A DNA stretch of 7,418 nt, taken from contig CAMVBT010000123.1 in NCBI GenBank assembly GCA_947165805.1, positions 1 to 7,418 of the forward strand. The letters run 5' to 3'. A program made the translations under genes and the position numbers. A model generated the notes under the pieces. It did not search any database. It had not been told where the DNA came from and saw only the letters and a program-made list of their open reading frames with translations. The stretch is from an uncultured Clostridia bacterium. GTDB lineage: Bacteria > Bacillota > Clostridia > Oscillospirales > Ruminococcaceae. Shown here piece by piece: positions 1-4,938 of this stretch. Position 1 is the stretch's first letter. Each line of letters opens with the position of its first letter.

Positions 1-40
1 AGGGGGTTCCCTCCCTCACACTCTCCCTCTTTCCCCCGGG
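1..40 (-). other. purine-rich G-tract stretch downstream of the HAD gene
   Basis: Read on the minus strand, this is almost pure purine with G-runs at 37-33, 27-25, 15-13 and 11-9, separated by loops of 5, 9 and 1 bases. That could fold as a loose G-quadruplex, although the 9-base loop is longer than the usual motif allows. A run of five G (37-33) can also pair with CCCCC (6-2) across a long loop. No T-tract follows, so I do not call it a terminator. The window ends here and no gene start is visible. Confidence 0.3.
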
Positions 41-89
41 CTCGAGCGAAGCGACTACTTATTCCCGTTCTCGAGCGAAGCGACTGCTT
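41..89. repeat. imperfect tandem duplication across the HAD stop codon
   Basis: The 20-base pattern CTCGAGCGAAGCGACTNCTT occurs at 41-60 and again at 70-89, starts 29 bases apart, with one mismatch. Similarity extends over a 29-base unit (about 23 of 29 positions match on the minus strand). The right-hand copy encodes the last residues of the phosphatase (AVASLE). In the left-hand copy the variable base turns the corresponding sequence into the TAG stop codon. It looks like a short local duplication, or two copies of a small dispersed element; one window cannot separate these. Confidence 0.75.
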
Positions 90-699
90 TAGCGAGGTCT
101 GAGATGCTGCCGATGCGCGCGTCGAAGGCGGAGGGGCTGCCGAAGCCGTAGGCGGCGTGGATGAACGGGACGCCGGCTGAGCGGGCGGCTTCGCTGTCCA
201 TTTCGGTATCGCCGAGGTAGAAGCATTTCCCGAGGCCGTTACGCTCGGCGACGAGTCTGATATTCTCCGCTTTGCCGAGACCTGTGCGGCCTGCGCACTC
301 AAAATCGCCGAAAAGCCCGCCGAAGCCGCACTTTTCAAGGAATATCTGGATATAGCCGTCCTGACAGTTGCTCACCACCGCCAGCAGATAGTCTTTGCTG
401 AGCCTTTCGAGGGTCTCCTTTTCATTCGGGTAGATGTAGGGTTCGGCGGTTTTCAGAAACTCGTTCTCCTCGTCCGAGCAGATGCGCATGAGCCGCAGTC
501 TTTCGTCGGGAGGGAGCATGGGGAACATCAGGTCGCCTATCTGCTCGAGGGTCTTGCCCATATAGCTGCGCATCTGTTCCTGCGTGAATGTAAGCCCGAG
601 GCTCGTGTGCTTTGCTATCGTGTTGTTCCATGACTCGATGACCGCGCCGGAGGAGTCCCAGAGCGTGCCGTCGAGGTCGAAAAGTATTCCTTTTTTCAT
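55..699 (-). CDS. HAD-family phosphatase (phosphoglycolate phosphatase / beta-phosphoglucomutase-like)
   Basis: The 214-residue protein has all the haloacid dehalogenase motifs. Motif I is DLDGT at residues 8-12 (D8 the expected nucleophile, D10 the acid/base). Motif II ends in the serine of VVSN (S110). The motif III lysine is K143 in GKAEN. Motif IV is GDTEMD (163-168), whose aspartates bind Mg2+. Residues 14-85 form a helical C1-type cap. Length and motif spacing suit the soluble cytoplasmic phosphatases that act on small phosphorylated metabolites; the substrate cannot be read from sequence. The start has an AGGAG site five bases upstream. It is the third gene of a minus-strand operon, 12 bases after the five-pass membrane protein gene. 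Its 3' end lies inside a short duplication, so the last few residues may be recently altered. The family call is firm and the substrate is open. Confidence 0.9.
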   Translation of the reverse strand: MKKGILFDLDGTLWDSSGAVIESWNNTIAKHTSLGLTFTQEQMRSYMGKTLEQIGDLMFPMLPPDERLRLMRICSDEENEFLKTAEPYIYPNEKETLERLSKDYLLAVVSNCQDGYIQIFLEKCGFGGLFGDFECAGRTGLGKAENIRLVAERNGLGKCFYLGDTEMDSEAARSAGVPFIHAAYGFGSPSAFDARIGSISDLAKAVASLENGNK

Positions 700-711
700 A
701 ATCTCTCCTGT

Positions 712-1251
712 TTACTTTTCATACATGAAGTCCCTGAGATCCTTGTCGCCCGCGCCGAATTTGTAGCCGATATGCGCGGAAACGGGCGTTATTATCAGAT
801 ATACCGCCATAAGTATCAGCGGGAAGGCGGGTGACATCTGCTGCACGTCGATCATGAAGAACGCGGGCGCAAGAGCACCGAGAACGAAATACGAACCGAG
901 CAGCAGCTCGCCGGTCAGCGGGAACGCCCCGAGTGAGCAGGCGAGAAGCGCCGCGCACGGCACGCACATTATCCCGGCTATCGCAAGCCCCAGCCATATC
1001 CAGCGGAGCTTCGGGACGCTTTCGATCTCATGTCTGCGCAGGAGCTTCGCCTGCTTCTGACCGTCCTTCATTCCCGCTGTGAACAGCAGCGAGCCGTAGA
1101 TGAATACCGTCAGCAGTATAGCGATGTAGGGTATGAACCATTCCGAAAGGAAAGGCGCCAGCGACACCGTCATAATGCCGCCGAGGACATTCCCGAATAC
1201 CGCGAAGCCGAGTCCTTTCAGCGCGGTGAGGGCTGTGCTTTCATGCTTCAT
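712..1251 (-). CDS. five-pass integral membrane protein of unknown function
   Basis: This 179-residue protein is mostly hydrophobic, with probable membrane spans near residues 12-33, 39-59, 83-107, 116-136 and 142-161. A short basic cytoplasmic-type loop (KDGQKQAKLLRRHE, 62-75) separates spans 2 and 3. The C-terminal tail (GYKFGAGDKDLRDFMYEK) is charged. I do not recognise a family, and no transporter or enzyme motif is visible. The start codon overlaps the stop of the upstream gene as ATGA, so translation is probably coupled. A GAGGT sequence inside the upstream gene can serve as ribosome binding site. The tight linkage with a single-pass membrane protein suggests that the two work together at the membrane, which is inference only. 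That it is a real gene is well supported by the operon structure and the hydrophobic pattern. Confidence 0.8.
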   Translation of the reverse strand: MKHESTALTALKGLGFAVFGNVLGGIMTVSLAPFLSEWFIPYIAILLTVFIYGSLLFTAGMKDGQKQAKLLRRHEIESVPKLRWIWLGLAIAGIMCVPCAALLACSLGAFPLTGELLLGSYFVLGALAPAFFMIDVQQMSPAFPLILMAVYLIITPVSAHIGYKFGAGDKDLRDFMYEK

Positions 1252-2045
1252 TGGCGTACCTCTTTTCCGTTGATGCCGTAGATCCTGCCCTGATCGTCCA
1301 CCCAGCCGGCGTAATTGCCGGTCACTATGTTGTCGATCATTTCCAGAGCCTTCTTCTTCGCGGGAATGCTGCGGGAGCTGTTCTCGTCGCTCTCCGAAGC
1401 GTCGCGCACCGCGAGATACAGGTCGTCGGGGCAGGCCTCATGATACTGCGCGTTCACGGCAAAGCCGCTGTCCTTTATCTTCAGGAACACTCCGTCTATA
1501 TAATCGACATCGGGATAAAGCTTACCGAGATCGACGAACTGCGAGAGATTTCCGTTCGTCACGGCATCGGCGCCCTGTGAATCGACGAGGAAGAGCTGCG
1601 CCTCACCGTACATTATCTCGCTTGTGACCTTCGTTACCGCAGCGAGCGAATACTGCGGATCGGGATTTTCGCTGAGATCGACGTTGTAGACATCGACGTG
1701 GATATAGCCGTTGTCGTCGTAGTCGGGGCAGTAGAGCTCGAACGCCTGCTCGAGATCGCCGGTCTTGAACATTATCTCCGACGCGATCTGATGATCCTTT
1801 GTGACCACCAGCACGCGCATATCGCCGTGCTCCTTCTGCAGCAGCGACACGATGAGGAACACCGCCACCGCCGCGAAGAACAGCCCCGCTATCAGATGCC
1901 ATTTGTAGTGATAGAAGAAATTCTCCACGCGCTTTTTCCCGTGCAGCTCGTAGACCGGCTTTTCTTCCTCATGGATATTTTCGCTCTCTTCTATTAAGCC
2001 CTGCTTGAGCTTTAAAAGCTCGCGCTTGTCGTCCTGATATGACAT
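1248..2045 (-). CDS. single-pass membrane protein with extracytoplasmic domain, unknown function
   Basis: The 265-residue protein has a charged cytoplasmic N-terminus (1-49) ending in an aromatic-basic stretch (NFFYHYKWH, 42-50). One transmembrane helix follows at about 51-69. Residues 70-265 form a presumably extracytoplasmic domain rich in acidic and aromatic residues (for example YCPDYDDNGYIHVDVYNVD, 105-123). There is no cleavable signal, lipobox or catalytic motif that I recognise. It is the first gene of the minus-strand operon. A promoter lies about 30 bases upstream, and a GGTGAT sequence just before the ATG is a plausible ribosome binding site. The stop overlaps the next start by four bases. 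The overall plan resembles uncharacterised membrane proteins common in Clostridia; I assign no function. Confidence 0.8.
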   Translation of the reverse strand: MSYQDDKRELLKLKQGLIEESENIHEEEKPVYELHGKKRVENFFYHYKWHLIAGLFFAAVAVFLIVSLLQKEHGDMRVLVVTKDHQIASEIMFKTGDLEQAFELYCPDYDDNGYIHVDVYNVDLSENPDPQYSLAAVTKVTSEIMYGEAQLFLVDSQGADAVTNGNLSQFVDLGKLYPDVDYIDGVFLKIKDSGFAVNAQYHEACPDDLYLAVRDASESDENSSRSIPAKKKALEMIDNIVTGNYAGWVDDQGRIYGINGKEVRQ

Positions 2046-2077
2046 TTTATCACCCTGATCAGTATTGTTAAAATATA

Positions 2078-2106
2078 ATTATACTATAAATAATACACCG
2101 TTACAA
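2078..2106 (-). promoter_or_regulatory. promoter for the minus-strand membrane protein / HAD operon
   Basis: On the minus strand, TTGTAA (2106-2101) and a perfect TATAAT (2083-2078) are separated by exactly 17 bases. The expected transcription start is near 2071, giving a leader of roughly 26 bases before the ATG at 2045. The -35 box matches the sigma-A consensus at four of six positions. Confidence 0.75.
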
Positions 2107-2120
2107 GGCAAAAACGCAAA

Positions 2121-2140
2121 TTTTCACATAGTTTTCACAT
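2121..2140. repeat. paired TTTTCACAT direct repeat, possible operator
   Basis: TTTTCACAT occurs at 2121-2129 and again at 2132-2140. The two starts are 11 bases apart, about one helical turn. The pair sits just upstream of the leftward -35 box (2101-2106) and about 80 bases upstream of the rightward -35 box. Same-face spacing between two divergent promoters is what a protein-binding site would look like, but no regulator is known here and a chance repeat in AT-rich DNA is possible. Confidence 0.35.
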
Positions 2141-2217
2141 TCGGCGGAGACAGGACAGGAACTGTACCTTTTAGGGGACAGGCGAAAAAAAGATATGAAA
2201 AAATTTCCCGCCACGTC

Positions 2218-2246
2218 TTGACAAGAGGACAAAAAACTGCTATAAT
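2218..2246 (+). promoter_or_regulatory. consensus promoter of the rpsF-ssb-rpsR operon
   Basis: TTGACA (2218-2223) and TATAAT (2241-2246) are both perfect sigma-A consensus boxes with the optimal 17-base spacer. Transcription should start near 2253, leaving a leader of about 70 bases. Such a strong promoter fits a ribosomal protein operon. Confidence 0.92.
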
Positions 2247-2252
2247 GCAATA

Positions 2253-2320
2253 GTTGACCCCATAAGGGTCACTTATCCTTGCTCGCATAAAAAGTGCGGG
2301 CCAACAGTCTAAAAGGAGGT
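2253..2320 (+). promoter_or_regulatory. structured rpsF mRNA leader, candidate S6:S18 autoregulatory element
   Basis: The leader can form a junction. GUUG (2253-2256) pairs with CAAC (2302-2305) and encloses two hairpins: ACCC/GGGU (2257-2260 with 2266-2269, loop CAUAA) and a seven-pair stem, 2281-2287 with 2295-2301 (one G-U, loop UAAAAAG). Alternatively, UCCUU (2276-2280) can pair with AAGGA (2313-2317) of the Shine-Dalgarno sequence, hiding the ribosome binding site. The first pairing leaves the site open and the second closes it. Known biology: S6:S18 binds a conserved motif in many bacterial rpsF leaders. I could not confirm that motif's diagnostic CCG bulge here, so the feedback role is inference. 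Confidence 0.5.
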
Positions 2321-2324
2321 CAAT

Positions 2325-2618
2325 ATGGCTAAAACAGGTGAAAAGTACGAGGCAGTCGTTGTATTCTCGTTAAAGAACGGGGAAGAGGCTATCAAGACTC
2401 TCGTGGCGAAGTTCTCCGACCTTATCAAGGAGCACGCCGAGCTTGTTGATGTCGATGAGTGGGGCAAGAGAAAGCTCGCTTATGAGATCAACTATGAGTC
2501 CGATGGCTACTATGTGGTATACCACTTTGACAGCAAGCCCGAGTTTCCAGATGAGTTGGCGCGTGTCATCAACATAACCGACGGCGTTCTCCGCTCCATG
2601 GTCGTTTTACGCAAGTAA
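2325..2618 (+). CDS. rpsF: 30S ribosomal protein S6
   Basis: This 97-residue protein is the normal length for bS6, which binds the platform of the 30S subunit as a heterodimer with S18. The conserved core is visible in KYEAVVVF near the N-terminus (7-14), DEWGKRKLAYEI (44-55) and GYYVVYHF (61-68), ending in ITDGVLRSMVVLRK. The start is fixed by a near-perfect AAAGGAGGT site five bases upstream of the ATG. It is the first gene of the classical rpsF-ssb-rpsR operon, behind a consensus promoter and a foldable leader. There is no long acidic or Glu-repeat tail as in E. coli S6. Nothing is unusual in the protein itself. Confidence 0.97.
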   Translation: MAKTGEKYEAVVVFSLKNGEEAIKTLVAKFSDLIKEHAELVDVDEWGKRKLAYEINYESDGYYVVYHFDSKPEFPDELARVINITDGVLRSMVVLRK

Positions 2619-2656
2619 ACAGAAGGGAAATAACGAGCAGAAAGGGGAATTTGTAA

Positions 2657-3157
2657 ATGTTCAATAAGGTCATAATGCTTGGCAGAGTTACCCAGGATCT
2701 TGAACTCAAGACCACACAGTCCGGCGTTTCGGTGCTTTCGTTCAGCATTGCCGTTGACAGACGCTTCCAGACAAAGGGCGAAGAGAAGAAGTCCGACTTC
2801 TTCAACTGCGTCGCATGGCGTCAGGAGGCGGAGTTCATCGCGAGATACTGGACAAAGGGCAGACCGATACTTGTCGAGGGCGAGCTCCAGAACAGGAGCT
2901 ATGTCGATAAGAACGGCGCGACCAGATACATTACCGAGATAATCGTTGACCGCGCGACATTTACAGGTGACAAGAAGCCCGAGGGAACAGGCGGAGGCTA
3001 CCGCCCCGATCCGGGTTACCCCGAGCCGCCGCCGGCATACTCCGGCTCCGGCAGCAATTCCGCACCTGCGTCCTCGAACGGCGGTTATACGGCGGACGAT
3101 TTCAAGGCTCCGTCCGGCGGTTCGGGCAATGGTGACGGTGAAGACTATCCGTTTTAA
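2657..3157 (+). CDS. ssb: single-stranded DNA-binding protein
   Basis: This 166-residue protein coats single-stranded DNA in replication, repair and recombination, normally as a tetramer. Residues 1-105 form the OB fold, with the typical opening FNKVIMLGRVTQDLELK, the FFNCVAW segment (W54) and the ILVEGELQNRSY strand. Residues 106-158 are a Gly/Pro/Ser/Asn-rich disordered linker. The acidic tip GEDYPF (161-166) is the variant of the DDDIPF tail that recruits partner proteins. An AAGGGG site lies nine bases before the ATG. The gene sits 38 bases after rpsF and 18 bases before rpsR, the standard order, so SSB is made together with S6 and S18. The linker is shorter than in many SSBs but is not truncated. 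Confidence 0.96.
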   Translation: MFNKVIMLGRVTQDLELKTTQSGVSVLSFSIAVDRRFQTKGEEKKSDFFNCVAWRQEAEFIARYWTKGRPILVEGELQNRSYVDKNGATRYITEIIVDRATFTGDKKPEGTGGGYRPDPGYPEPPPAYSGSGSNSAPASSNGGYTADDFKAPSGGSGNGDGEDYPF

Positions 3158-3160
3158 TTG

Positions 3161-3166
3161 AGGAGG
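3161..3166 (+). promoter_or_regulatory. Shine-Dalgarno sequence that fixes the rpsR start
   Basis: AGGAGG lies nine bases before the ATG at 3176. The reading frame stays open upstream to a TTG at 3158, but that would place this ribosome binding site inside the coding region and add six residues (from TTGAGGAGGAATATAACG) that S18 proteins lack. The ATG at 3176 is therefore the start. Confidence 0.9.
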
Positions 3167-3175
3167 AATATAACG

Positions 3176-3433
3176 ATGGCTGAAAAGAAGGAAATGGGCG
3201 AGAGACCCGCACGCCCTGTAAAGCGCGGGAGAAAAAAGGTCTGCCAGTTCTGCGCTGACAGAGCCGAATTCATCGATTACAAGGACGTAGCAAAGCTCAA
3301 GAAGTGCATGACGGAGCGTTCCAAGATACTGCCCCGCCGTGTGACCGGCTGCTGCGCATATCATCAGAGAGAGCTCACAGTCGCTATCAAGAGAGCGAGA
3401 CAGATAGCTCTTATCCCTTACGTATCCGACTGA
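3176..3433 (+). CDS. rpsR: 30S ribosomal protein S18, cysteine-rich (zinc-type) form
   Basis: This 85-residue protein is the partner of S6 on the 30S platform. Recognisable S18 signatures are CQFC (23-26), [13 protein letters not shown] (31-43), [10 protein letters not shown] (49-58) and the C-terminal [20 protein letters not shown] (63-82). C23, C26, C44, C59 and C60 give enough cysteines for the zinc-binding C+ type of S18 described for some bacteria. The basic N-terminal arm ([12 protein letters not shown]) is typical. It is the last gene of the rpsF-ssb-rpsR unit, and a strong terminator begins 12 bases after the stop codon. The identity is secure. Zinc binding is inferred from the cysteine pattern, and the adjacent C59-C60 pair and C44 may be lineage-specific. 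Confidence 0.96.
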   Translation: MAEKKEMGERPARPVKRGRKKVCQFCADRAEFIDYKDVAKLKKCMTERSKILPRRVTGCCAYHQRELTVAIKRARQIALIPYVSD

Positions 3434-3444
3434 TCGTAAACAAC

Positions 3445-3479
3445 AAAGCCCCGCGGTGCGCTGCATCGCGGGGCTTTTT
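3445..3479. terminator. intrinsic terminator shared by convergent operons
   Basis: An 11-pair perfect stem (AAAGCCCCGCG at 3445-3455 with CGCGGGGCTTT at 3467-3477) continues inward for four more pairs, including one G-U, to a three-base loop at 3460-3462. On the plus strand it is followed by a T-run (3475-3479), a textbook rho-independent terminator for rpsR. Read from the minus strand, the stem is followed by TTTGTTGTTT, so it may also stop the converging operon, whose last stop codon (3482-3480) directly abuts it. Confidence 0.92.
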
Positions 3480-4067
3480 CTATTCTTCCGTATCGTCGCC
3501 GCCGCCGCTGGCAAAGTCCGCGATAACGTCGATGTTGTCGAAGATGAACTGCTGGGCTTCGGGCGAGAATACACAGTATTTTACCATCTGACCTGCCGGA
3601 GTCATATAGTTCGTCAGAGTTATGCCGAGCTGTTCGCCCTCGGGAGTCGGGTTGTAATGCGCTTTTCCGTTTATTATGACCTCCTTGACGAGCTGCTTTT
3701 CGCGAAGCCATTCCGCGGCCGCCTTTCTCGGCAGCTTCTTCATCGTGTAGGCGTCTATCTGCGCGTTGATGAGGCCGACGACCCTTGAAAGCGAAACATC
3801 GTCATCGGCGGGTTTCAGAGCCGAGGTCTGTTCATCGGTAAGTGCGAAGTCCGCCCTGTCGGCGCGCTTCAGCTTCTCGCGCTGCACCTCCCCGCCGTTG
3901 GCTATGACCTTTTTCAGCACATCGGAGACATAGAACAGGCACCGCGATATGCGGACATTGTTCACTATGTCCGTGTCGGGGAGCTCCTTTCCGGTGAGCG
4001 GATCGGTGCCGTTCGCCATGCTTTCGATGTAGCTCTGCGCTCTTTTCATTATGTCGAGATCGTTCAT
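3480..4067 (-). CDS. hypothetical protein translationally coupled to the TcdA-like gene
   Basis: This is a 195-residue soluble protein with no signal or membrane segment. Two blocks look conserved in style. Residues 8-60 are helical with YIESMANGTDPLTGKELP and DIVNNVRISRCLFYVSDVL. Residues 112-151 resemble a small winged-helix-like unit (AAAEWLREKQLV ... NGKAHYNPTPEGEQLGI). From memory, similar pairings occur in uncharacterised bacterial proteins and at the ends of some DNA-related enzymes, but I cannot name the family and assign no function. The tail is Gly/acidic (GGGDDTEE). The frame is open further upstream, but the ATG at 4067 is chosen because AGGAGG sits six bases before it and it overlaps the upstream stop as ATGA. 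The gene ends against the shared terminator. Confidence 0.85.
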   Translation of the reverse strand: MNDLDIMKRAQSYIESMANGTDPLTGKELPDTDIVNNVRISRCLFYVSDVLKKVIANGGEVQREKLKRADRADFALTDEQTSALKPADDDVSLSRVVGLINAQIDAYTMKKLPRKAAAEWLREKQLVKEVIINGKAHYNPTPEGEQLGITLTNYMTPAGQMVKYCVFSPEAQQFIFDNIDVIADFASGGGDDTEE

Positions 4068-4783
4068 TCTGTCCCTCCTTTCCCGGACGCGAGATCCTTT
4101 ATCACCTCGCCCGCTATCATCAGCCCCATTACCGACGGCACGAACGCCGCCGAAGCCGGTACCGGCTTGCCCGTTTCCTCGTCGAAGGCCTTGGGCTCGA
4201 GGGGCTTTTCCTTCGAGTAAACGACTTTCAGCGCCTTGATGCCGCGTTTTCTGCATTCCGTGCGCATCACCCGGGCGAGCGGGCAGACCGAGGTCTCATA
4301 GATATCCGCGACCTCGAAGCGCGCGGGATCGAGCTTGTTGCCGGCGCCCATGGCCGAGATCACCGGCACGCCCGCTTCATTGGCGCACTCTATTATGGCG
4401 AGCTTCCCGCTTACCGTGTCTATAGCGTCCACCACGTAGTCGTACTGCGTGAAATCGAACTCCGCCTTCGTTTCGGGCAAAAAGAACACCGTGTGCTTCC
4501 GCACCTCGCAGTTCTGGTTTATGTCCGCGATACGCGCGGCCGCCGCGTCGGTCTTGAACATTCCGACGGTGCTGTGCAGGGCGATAATCTGGCGGTTGAT
4601 GTTCGAGGGAGCCACCCTGTCCCGGTCGATGAGGTCGAGGGCTCCGACGCCGCTGCGGGCAAGAGCCTCGACAGCGTGGCCTCCGACCCCGCCTATGCCG
4701 AACACCGCCACCCGCGAGCGCGCGAGCCTTTCCATTGCTTCGCCGCCCAGCAGCAGCTCCGTTCTGGAGAAGATGCCGTCCAT
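4064..4783 (-). CDS. tcdA: tRNA threonylcarbamoyladenosine dehydratase (TcdA/CsdL, ThiF/E1-like)
   Basis: This 239-residue protein belongs to the E1-like ThiF/MoeB superfamily. TcdA uses ATP to cyclise t6A at position 37 of ANN-decoding tRNAs into ct6A. Visible motifs are the N-terminal RTELLLG typical of the group (7-13), the nucleotide-binding loop GIGGVGG (29-35), DLIDRDRV (50-57), NINRQ (61-65, with the ATP-contacting R64), K77 in GMFKTD, and DAIDTVSGK (119-127). CPLARVMRTECRKRGI (167-182) is the TcdA-type segment that separates it from ThiF and MoeB. The longer open frame to 4846 would run through the promoter. The ATG at 4783, eight bases after AAAGGAGG, is the real start. The E. coli-type C-terminal membrane tail is absent, as expected for a Firmicute form. 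It is coupled to the next gene by an ATGA overlap. Confidence 0.92.
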   Translation of the reverse strand: MDGIFSRTELLLGGEAMERLARSRVAVFGIGGVGGHAVEALARSGVGALDLIDRDRVAPSNINRQIIALHSTVGMFKTDAAAARIADINQNCEVRKHTVFFLPETKAEFDFTQYDYVVDAIDTVSGKLAIIECANEAGVPVISAMGAGNKLDPARFEVADIYETSVCPLARVMRTECRKRGIKALKVVYSKEKPLEPKAFDEETGKPVPASAAFVPSVMGLMIAGEVIKDLASGKGGTE

Positions 4784-4791
4784 AAGTGCGG

Positions 4792-4799
4792 CCTCCTTT
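4792..4799 (-). promoter_or_regulatory. Shine-Dalgarno sequence that fixes the tcdA start
   Basis: Minus-strand AAAGGAGG (4799-4792) lies eight bases before the ATG at 4783. With the promoter at 4818-4846, it rules out the longer open frame starting at 4846. Confidence 0.88.
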
Positions 4800-4817
4800 G
4801 CTTTTATATCTAAAATC

Positions 4818-4846
4818 ATAATATCACAAACGGCGTTTCTTGTCAA
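4818..4846 (-). promoter_or_regulatory. promoter for tcdA and the coupled gene
   Basis: On the minus strand, a perfect TTGACA (4846-4841) and TATTAT (4823-4818) are 17 bases apart. A TG one base before the -10 box makes it an extended -10 promoter. Transcription should start near 4811, giving a leader of under 30 bases. Confidence 0.9.
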
Positions 4847-4870
4847 ATGTTAGAAATTTTTCCAATACTA

Positions 4871-4899
4871 TTGCAAAACGCGGAGAAATGTTATATAAT
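4871..4899 (+). promoter_or_regulatory. proS promoter
   Basis: TTGCAA (4871-4876, four of six consensus positions) and a perfect TATAAT (4894-4899) have a 17-base spacer. The start should be near 4906, so the proS leader is only about 32 bases. That is too short for a T-box riboswitch, a common control element upstream of aminoacyl-tRNA synthetase genes in Firmicutes. Confidence 0.85.
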
Positions 4900-4938
4900 A
4901 ACATAAGTGTCTATTTTTACGGAACGGAGTGGTATAAA

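Noticed and set aside
2121..2140. DnaA boxes in the TTTTCACAT pair
   Set aside because: They do not match TTATNCACA, and no replication-origin genes are nearby.
2510..3574. 354-codon minus-strand open frame opposite ssb and rpsR
   Set aside because: It runs through two certain genes and the terminator hairpin, is cysteine- and arginine-rich without a fold-like pattern, and has no start signal.
4068..4256. N-terminal extension of the 195-residue protein upstream of 4067
   Set aside because: The extension overlaps conserved tcdA codons and is Arg/Gly-rich. The strong AGGAGG and the ATGA overlap support the start at 4067.
4840..4938. 33-residue N-terminal extension of ProRS
   Set aside because: It would include the proS promoter, and ProRS of this type begins near the chosen start.
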